Of a DNA stretch of 10,233 nucleotides, positions 6,399-10,233 are shown piece after piece. The translations under genes and the position numbers were made by a program. Under the pieces are notes generated by a model. The model did no database searches, was not told where the DNA came from, and worked only from the letters and a program-made list of their open reading frames with translations. Source of the stretch: Lachnospiraceae bacterium (GTDB lineage Bacteria > Bacillota > Clostridia > Lachnospirales > Lachnospiraceae); assembly GCA_017477805.1 (NCBI GenBank), contig JAFUUM010000152.1:1-10233 (forward strand). The letters run 5' to 3'. Position 1 is the first letter of the stretch; each line of letters starts with the position of its first letter.

Positions 6399-7037
6399 TT
6401 ATTCGTGATAGGCATAAATGCTGTAAAAGTCATATGCCTTGTTGTAAGTGGCAAAGTAGTACTCGGAGTACTCCCTGCTTCCGATCTTTGCCGTCACCAT
6501 GATCTGACAGGTCAGCTCTGTTTTATTGTCATCAATAAAGTCCACCACATCGATAGCGGAAATGTCATACAAAGATCCATAAGTGCCGTAGAGATGATCA
6601 GCCACTGCCTTTGTCAGGGCCTCTTCTCTCCCTTCCGCGAAAGCTTCCAGCATTCCCGCCCGGCTCTCCGATAGAGCCGGGTTCTGTCTGCGAAGGTAAG
6701 AAGACAGTTCGGTGTCCGTCTGCTCCTTCTGCTCCTGCAGTTCTTTTCTCACAAGATCCGGATCATGCTCATGCTGCTCATCGCTGTTCTTCTCTCCGGT
6801 TTCGCTGTTCCTTCCTGAACTTGATATTTCAGGTGACCGGCCATCATCTTCCGTTTCAGCATAGCCTTCCATCACACGGTAGCGGTCTTCATCTGCCTCC
6901 GTCTGTTCCTGTGCAGCGTCAGGAGCAAAACGGCTTATAAAAGCCTGTGACGCAGCACGAATTATAACCGGCACCAGGAACGTCAGGATCAGGATTCCTG
7001 CCATCATTGTCAGGTAATACATTTTTCTGTCTTTCAT
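6399..7037 (-). CDS. Short membrane-anchored transfer-region protein
   Basis: 212 residues. After MKDRK there is one membrane segment at about 6-28 (ending LVPVIIRAASQAF), then an acidic, charged, probably extended and partly coiled stretch (about 40-120). A single C-terminal domain runs from about 130 to 212 (helical start, strands around ELTCQIMVTAKIG, end TYNKAYDFYSIYAYHE). This looks like a one-domain relative of the next two proteins. The start is ATG at 7035-7037 with GGGAGG five bases before it; the GTG at 7043 overlaps the ribosome site and is unlikely. The leader GGAGGTGCAGATGAAAGA is nearly the same as that of the 397-residue gene, which supports a duplication origin. Function is inferred from layout only. 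Confidence 0.85.
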   Translation of the reverse strand: MKDRKMYYLTMMAGILILTFLVPVIIRAASQAFISRFAPDAAQEQTEADEDRYRVMEGYAETEDDGRSPEISSSGRNSETGEKNSDEQHEHDPDLVRKELQEQKEQTDTELSSYLRRQNPALSESRAGMLEAFAEGREEALTKAVADHLYGTYGSLYDISAIDVVDFIDDNKTELTCQIMVTAKIGSREYSEYYFATYNKAYDFYSIYAYHE

Positions 7038-7049
7038 CTGCACCTCCCG

Positions 7050-8384
7050 TCAGGTCCCGAAATACCAGTTGCCGCCGATCTGTACCGCGTCATTGCCGGT
7101 TGTCTTTCCCTTCGTGCTTCTAAAGCTCGTGTGGTTATGGTTCCGGATGCCTTTCACGAGACAGTCGTTGACTGCCTGCTTCACATATTCCGGAACATTT
7201 CCTCCAAGACGAGGCCTCCAGTAGTCATCCAGGCTGTAGCAGTACTGTCCCGGAGCGGTCAGCTGTGTAAGTGCATCCCCTCCGCAGCCGCTCCACCGCT
7301 CTGACTCGGTTCTGTTCATGGCGGAAGAAATGACCGCAAGGGCTCCCTCATAGGAACCATTGTCTTCCTGCGCAACAATTGCCCAGATCAGTTCCAGCTG
7401 GTCCTGTGAATATACAGATCCGTCCTGCCGGGTCCCGCTTTCACTGATACCGGGTACTGTCCCCTGCGTTTCAATGATGTACCTTCTGATGGATGTGATC
7501 GGCATGTAGTCGGCTGCACTGATTGTCGGTCCCTTTCCGGGATTCGAAGCAGTGTTGCTCTCATTGCCGCTGCACTGGATCACCTTACCATCCCCCAGGT
7601 AGATCCCGACATGCGGCCCGGATCCGTAATAGATAATGTCTCCCGGTCTTGCATCCTCAAGTCCGTTTACCACCTGTCCGCTCTGCCCCTGTTCCTGGGC
7701 AGTCCTGGGAATGCTGATCCCGAAGCATCCAAAAACACTCTGGGTGAAACCTGAGCAGTCCGCCCCGAACCCAAGGCTTGTCCCGCCGTATACATATGGG
7801 AGCTTTCCCTCAAAGGACAGCGCATATTCGCATACCGACTCGCCCATCTGATCAACAGCCGGTTTCACGGAGGTGAGGGTATAGTAAAGGGAACGGTTCT
7901 CCTCCGGGGTAATCACTTCCTCCGCAAGAGAGATCGTTCCCTCTCCCATATCCTCCGTCACAGCTTTTGCCCCTTCGCCTGTAAGAAGCATCGAGGCTTT
8001 GACAAATCCTCTTACATCGCCGGACTCCACGAACAGCCATCCATCGCCTGCATCTTCCAGCACATATACCAGGGTGCCGTTTCCGATCTCACCGACTGTC
8101 CTTGCGCCATCCTTCGGATACTCCAGAATGGCTCCGGACATGTAAGTGATTGCGTAGTCCTTCTCTGTCACCACATCATGCGTAGTGGTCTTTGTAAAAG
8201 TGAATGCGGCATTATCAGGAATCTCCACATCTGCATCCGCTTCCTCAAATGCTTCTTCACCCAGAAGATTTACCGTTTCATCCGTGTGGTCTCCTACTGA
8301 TAGGTCTTCCTTCGGGATAAAGCCCCGGGCATCACCGGACTCGATGTAATAAAAGCCGTCTTTCTCATCCAGCACATAAGCCAA
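7050..8384 (-). CDS. Hydrolase catalytic part: SH3-like, NlpC/P60 and SleB-like domains
   Basis: Longest frame below the stop with an allowed start (TTG at 8382-8384), 444 residues; I doubt this start because it lies inside an SH3-like domain, has no signal peptide and no good ribosome site. Contents: end of SH3 one (about 1-28), SH3 two (about 77-134), NlpC/P60 (about 178-300) with Cys210 in ADCSGF, His258 in GPHVGIYLG and Gln270 in the third catalytic position, then a SleB/Hydrolase_2-like domain (about 326-444) with Glu in AQEDNGSYEG and AVISSAMNR. NlpC/P60 enzymes cut peptide stems and SleB-type enzymes cut glycan strands, so the pair would open peptidoglycan as VirB1/Orf14-type proteins do for conjugation. 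Catalytic residues are intact, which suggests recent loss of the full reading frame, or continued use by readthrough. Confidence 0.75.
   Translation of the reverse strand: MAYVLDEKDGFYYIESGDARGFIPKEDLSVGDHTDETVNLLGEEAFEEADADVEIPDNAAFTFTKTTTHDVVTEKDYAITYMSGAILEYPKDGARTVGEIGNGTLVYVLEDAGDGWLFVESGDVRGFVKASMLLTGEGAKAVTEDMGEGTISLAEEVITPEENRSLYYTLTSVKPAVDQMGESVCEYALSFEGKLPYVYGGTSLGFGADCSGFTQSVFGCFGISIPRTAQEQGQSGQVVNGLEDARPGDIIYYGSGPHVGIYLGDGKVIQCSGNESNTASNPGKGPTISAADYMPITSIRRYIIETQGTVPGISESGTRQDGSVYSQDQLELIWAIVAQEDNGSYEGALAVISSAMNRTESERWSGCGGDALTQLTAPGQYCYSLDDYWRPRLGGNVPEYVKQAVNDCLVKGIRNHNHTSFRSTKGKTTGNDAVQIGGNWYFGT
7053..7409 (-). repeat. Duplicated SleB-like module, copy in split hydrolase
   Basis: This 119-codon module aligns without gaps to 9318-9674. 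By eye about 79% of residues are identical. An 82-base sample of the DNA differs at about 13 positions, many of them at third codon positions. Two long blocks (32 residues from LIWAIVAQED, and about 16 around LGGNVPEYVKQAVNDC) are fully conserved. Confidence 0.85.
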
Positions 8385-8609
8385 ACCAAAATAAGGAATC
8401 TCCCCGACTATTCCAGAACCGGTGTCAGGTGCCTCATAGATCCTTGCCAGCCGCGAGGTGCCGGCAATTCCGAAAACCTTATCAACCTGGGTAAACCGAA
8501 AATCCCGTTTGAAATACCAGCTCTTGTCCCAGTAGCTTCCATTCGAGTAGTAAGCACCTCCATAGCCGGACCCTCCAAGAAGGTCCTCTTCTACCTCTGT
8601 TTCGATTTC

Positions 8610-8612
8610 TTA
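8610..8612 (-). other. In-frame TAA interrupting the hydrolase gene
   Basis: On the minus strand the codons read GAA CTG CTT GCA TAA GAA ATC GAA ACA. The acidic composition is the same on both sides. TAA also ends most other genes here (for example at 343, 524, 1495, 2930, 5211, 6399 and 9315), so a changed genetic code is not supported. Confidence 0.85.
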
Positions 8613-9302
8613 TGCCAGCAGTTCTTCCGTCTCTGTTACCGGCTCCTCCGTCTGCAGTTCTTCCGTTGCAGTCTCGCTTTCAGGATCCGGCAGGTCATCC
8701 TGCGTTTCCGTTATTCTTTCGGTCTCGGTTCCCGGCTCAGACTGCGGCTGATCTCCGGGACTCCCCTGCTGACCAGTCCCGGAAGGTTTCTCTGTTGTCT
8801 CTTCCGTTGCCGGCTGGGATACCGGAGGTTCTGTTTCCTGTATGCCGTCCGTCTCTTCCGGGGCACTGCTGCCGGCATGATCTGATGGTTCCTCCGGCGA
8901 AGGCGCCACCGTCTCCTGCCCGGATGACGTGCCAGTTTCATCGGAAGAATGCGCTTCGTCACCGCCGCCCCCCTCTGCTGCCGTCGGCGGTTCCATGTCC
9001 GCTCCATCCGGATCAGTTGTCTGCGCTGATCCCTCATCTGTGCCGGGGCTGTCCTCCTGCGCCGCTTCAAGGACGATTTCTTCCGATCCCGTTTTCTCTC
9101 CTTCCTCCGGGGCAGGCATCTCATCTGCCGGCGCCGGATTCTGTGCGTTCTCCTCTGTTCCATCTGTCATATCCTCTCCTGCCTCTTCCTGCTCCTGTGT
9201 CTCCATTCCGAATGCTGTCTGCGGCATAAGGCTGCAGCCATGAAGGCTTCCGGCTGAGAGACCAGCACTTATAAGCAGTGCCAATACCTTTTTGTGTTTC
9301 AC
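8610..9302 (-). CDS. Signal peptide and acidic linker: N-terminal piece of split hydrolase
   Basis: 230 residues. GTG start at 9300-9302, with TAAGGAGG upstream and 12 bases after the preceding gene's stop. The N-terminus is a signal peptide (MKHKKVLALLISAG). LHGC with Cys23 could be a lipobox, although His at -2 is unusual, so lipoprotein anchoring is possible but not certain. The rest, about 35-230, is low-complexity and rich in Glu, Pro, Thr, Ser and Asp with no globular domain. Alone it would be a secreted acidic spacer without a catalytic part. Its composition continues unchanged after the TAA at 8610-8612, so I take it as the front of the hydrolase. As an independent protein it might still be made and exported. 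Confidence 0.75.
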   Translation of the reverse strand: MKHKKVLALLISAGLSAGSLHGCSLMPQTAFGMETQEQEEAGEDMTDGTEENAQNPAPADEMPAPEEGEKTGSEEIVLEAAQEDSPGTDEGSAQTTDPDGADMEPPTAAEGGGGDEAHSSDETGTSSGQETVAPSPEEPSDHAGSSAPEETDGIQETEPPVSQPATEETTEKPSGTGQQGSPGDQPQSEPGTETERITETQDDLPDPESETATEELQTEEPVTETEELLA

Positions 9303-9314
9303 TTGATCGCCTCC

Positions 9315-10233
9315 TTAGTTTCCAAAGAACCAGTTTCCTCCGATCTGGACCGCATTTGGTCCGGTTGTTTTACCCTTCGTGCTTCTGAAGCTTGTAAAGG
9401 AATGGTTTCTGATTCCCTTCTTCAGACAGTCATTCACTGCCTGCTTGACATATTCGGGTACATTGCCGCCAAGCCTTGCTTCCCAGTAATGGTCATTGCT
9501 GTAACAGTACTGGCCCGGGGCACAAAGCTGCTTCATCGCCGTGTTTCCCAGATAACTCCAGGTTGACGACTCCGTACGGTTCATGGCGGAAGAGATGACT
9601 GCCAGGGCTCCCTCGTAAGAACCGTTGTCTTCCTGTGCTACGATCGCCCAGATCAACTGCAGGTCCGCCACGGAATAATTGGTTGGATCGACCCTGTGGC
9701 CCCCGGTTCCAACACCGCCGGTTGCGCCTTCCGGAATGATCCTTCTCACCTGATACTGCCTGGAGCTATAGGAAACCATTGTCACCATGACTCCAGGTCC
9801 TGCCGTTTCAGGTGTCGTATTAGACCTGCTCCCGGTGCAGTGAACCATCTGTCCATTCCCGATATAGATCCCAACATGTGTGGAATTGCCGGAAGCAATC
9901 CCTCCCGTAAAGAACAGAATGATATCTCCAGGCAGAGCCTTGTCTATACTGTTGGTATCGACAAGTGTCCCGCTTCCTTCCATGGAGACCGTGTCACCGC
10001 CGATCTCAAACCCGAAGTGTGAGAAGACGCCGTGCACAAATCCGGAGCAGTCCGTATAGTCCTGCCAGTCAGTCTCATATGCCCGGCCGCCTCCCCATAC
10101 ATACTTGGTGACCCCCACCCAGGAAAGCGCATATTCCACAAGCTCTGCGGCTGTCGCATTGGCTGTCGGTTCCTCCTGTGTCAAAGAAACCGAAGACAGC
10201 AACAGCGGAACCATCATGACCAAAAGCATCACC
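9315..10233 (-). CDS. Cell-wall hydrolase with NlpC/P60 and SleB-like domains, 5' end cut by the window
   Basis: At least 306 residues; the frame is open through the right edge, so the true start lies outside. The visible part begins with a hydrophobic segment (MLLVMMVPLLLSSVSL), either a membrane anchor or the end of a signal peptide. The NlpC/P60 domain (about 28-165) has Cys62 in TDCSGF, His119 in THVGIYIG and His131 in MVHCTG: a complete Cys-His-His set. A Gly-rich linker leads to a SleB/Hydrolase_2-like domain (about 188-305) with Glu in AQEDNGSYEG. Such bifunctional enzymes serve conjugation in Firmicutes by locally opening peptidoglycan. It is followed after 12 bases by a second hydrolase gene with the same two domains, and its gene is intact where that one is split. 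Confidence 0.9.
   Translation of the reverse strand, partial: VMLLVMMVPLLLSSVSLTQEEPTANATAAELVEYALSWVGVTKYVWGGGRAYETDWQDYTDCSGFVHGVFSHFGFEIGGDTVSMEGSGTLVDTNSIDKALPGDIILFFTGGIASGNSTHVGIYIGNGQMVHCTGSRSNTTPETAGPGVMVTMVSYSSRQYQVRRIIPEGATGGVGTGGHRVDPTNYSVADLQLIWAIVAQEDNGSYEGALAVISSAMNRTESSTWSYLGNTAMKQLCAPGQYCYSNDHYWEARLGGNVPEYVKQAVNDCLKKGIRNHSFTSFRSTKGKTTGPNAVQIGGNWFFGN
9318..9674 (-). repeat. Duplicated SleB-like module, copy in intact hydrolase
   Basis: Partner of 7053-7409, with the same 119 codons and no gaps. The NlpC/P60 parts of the two genes are far less alike than these modules, so this segment was either duplicated later or kept similar by gene conversion. Confidence 0.85.

Larger units (their letters stand above)
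7050..9302 (-). pseudogene. Secreted SH3-NlpC/P60-SleB hydrolase gene split by one in-frame TAA
   Basis: The 230-residue reading frame from 9302 and the hydrolase frame below it are the same frame, interrupted only by TAA at 8610-8612. I translated the 75 codons between that stop and the first possible start (TTG, 8382-8384): they contain no ATG, GTG or TTG. They continue the acidic linker (EIETEVEEDLLGG), then give a Gly/Tyr-rich stretch, then the first half of an SH3-like domain (ARIYEAPDTGSG, IVGEIPYFG) that the TTG would cut in two. Read through, the product would have about 750 residues: signal peptide, acidic linker, two SH3-like domains, NlpC/P60, SleB-like. A single base change such as GAA to TAA explains this best. 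A recent nonsense mutation, a sequence error, or stop-codon readthrough all remain possible. Confidence 0.8.

Noticed and set aside
8382..8384. TTG as a genuine start for an independent hydrolase
   Set aside because: It would begin inside an SH3-like domain, without a signal peptide or clear ribosome site; the frame is continuous with the codons before it.
8610..8612. Altered genetic code reading TAA as sense
   Set aside because: TAA properly ends at least seven other genes in the window.
8612..9229. Long + strand frame of 205 codons, Pro/Leu/Ser-rich
   Set aside because: It is the antisense image of the Glu/Pro/Thr-rich linker, whose base composition lacks stops on the other strand; it has no recognisable domain.

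Overview
This window looks like the transfer and mobilisation part of a conjugative or mobilisable element (integrative element or plasmid) from a Gram-positive anaerobe, most likely a Clostridia/Lachnospiraceae-type Firmicute. The evidence for the host is strong GGAGG-type ribosome binding sites before nearly every gene, mid-range GC, extracellular cell-wall hydrolases of the Firmicute conjugation type, and a MobC plus relaxase pair of the kind found in gut Clostridia. The host assignment is inference. Every supported gene is on the minus strand, so transcription runs from high to low coordinates. Spacing is tight: several 12-base gaps and several short overlaps.

Reading in transcription order: (1) 10233-9315, a wall hydrolase entering from outside the window, with NlpC/P60 and SleB-like catalytic domains; (2) 9302-7050, a second hydrolase of the same type with a signal peptide, a long acidic Glu/Pro/Thr-rich linker, two SH3-like domains, NlpC/P60 and SleB-like domains, broken by one in-frame TAA at 8610-8612; (3) 7037-6399, 6386-5211 and 5124-3931, three consecutive single-pass membrane proteins whose C-terminal domains look related, plausibly VirB8/TcpC-like transfer-channel parts; (4) 3926-3495, a 143-residue protein of unknown function; (5) 3494-3353, a non-coding, repeat-rich stretch that I read as an origin of transfer with two nic-like sites; (6) 3310-2930 mobC and 2958-1495 the relaxase; (7) 1468-524, a coiled-coil protein, then a 62-residue protein and a RadC-like JAB/JAMM protein that runs off the left edge.

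Inferred joint function: the hydrolases open the peptidoglycan, the membrane-anchored proteins contribute to the channel outside the membrane, MobC and the relaxase bind and nick oriT, and the last three genes are accessory or establishment functions. Coupling ATPases (VirB4/VirD4) and an integrase are not seen in the window.

The main points for a second look are the duplicated nic-like sequence with competing hairpins, the single nonsense codon splitting an otherwise intact hydrolase, the unequal divergence of the duplicated hydrolase domains, and the row of three membrane proteins with related C-terminal domains. No stretch over 300 bases lacks a gene; the longest non-coding stretch is the oriT region. 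I see no tRNA, rRNA, CRISPR array or insertion sequence.
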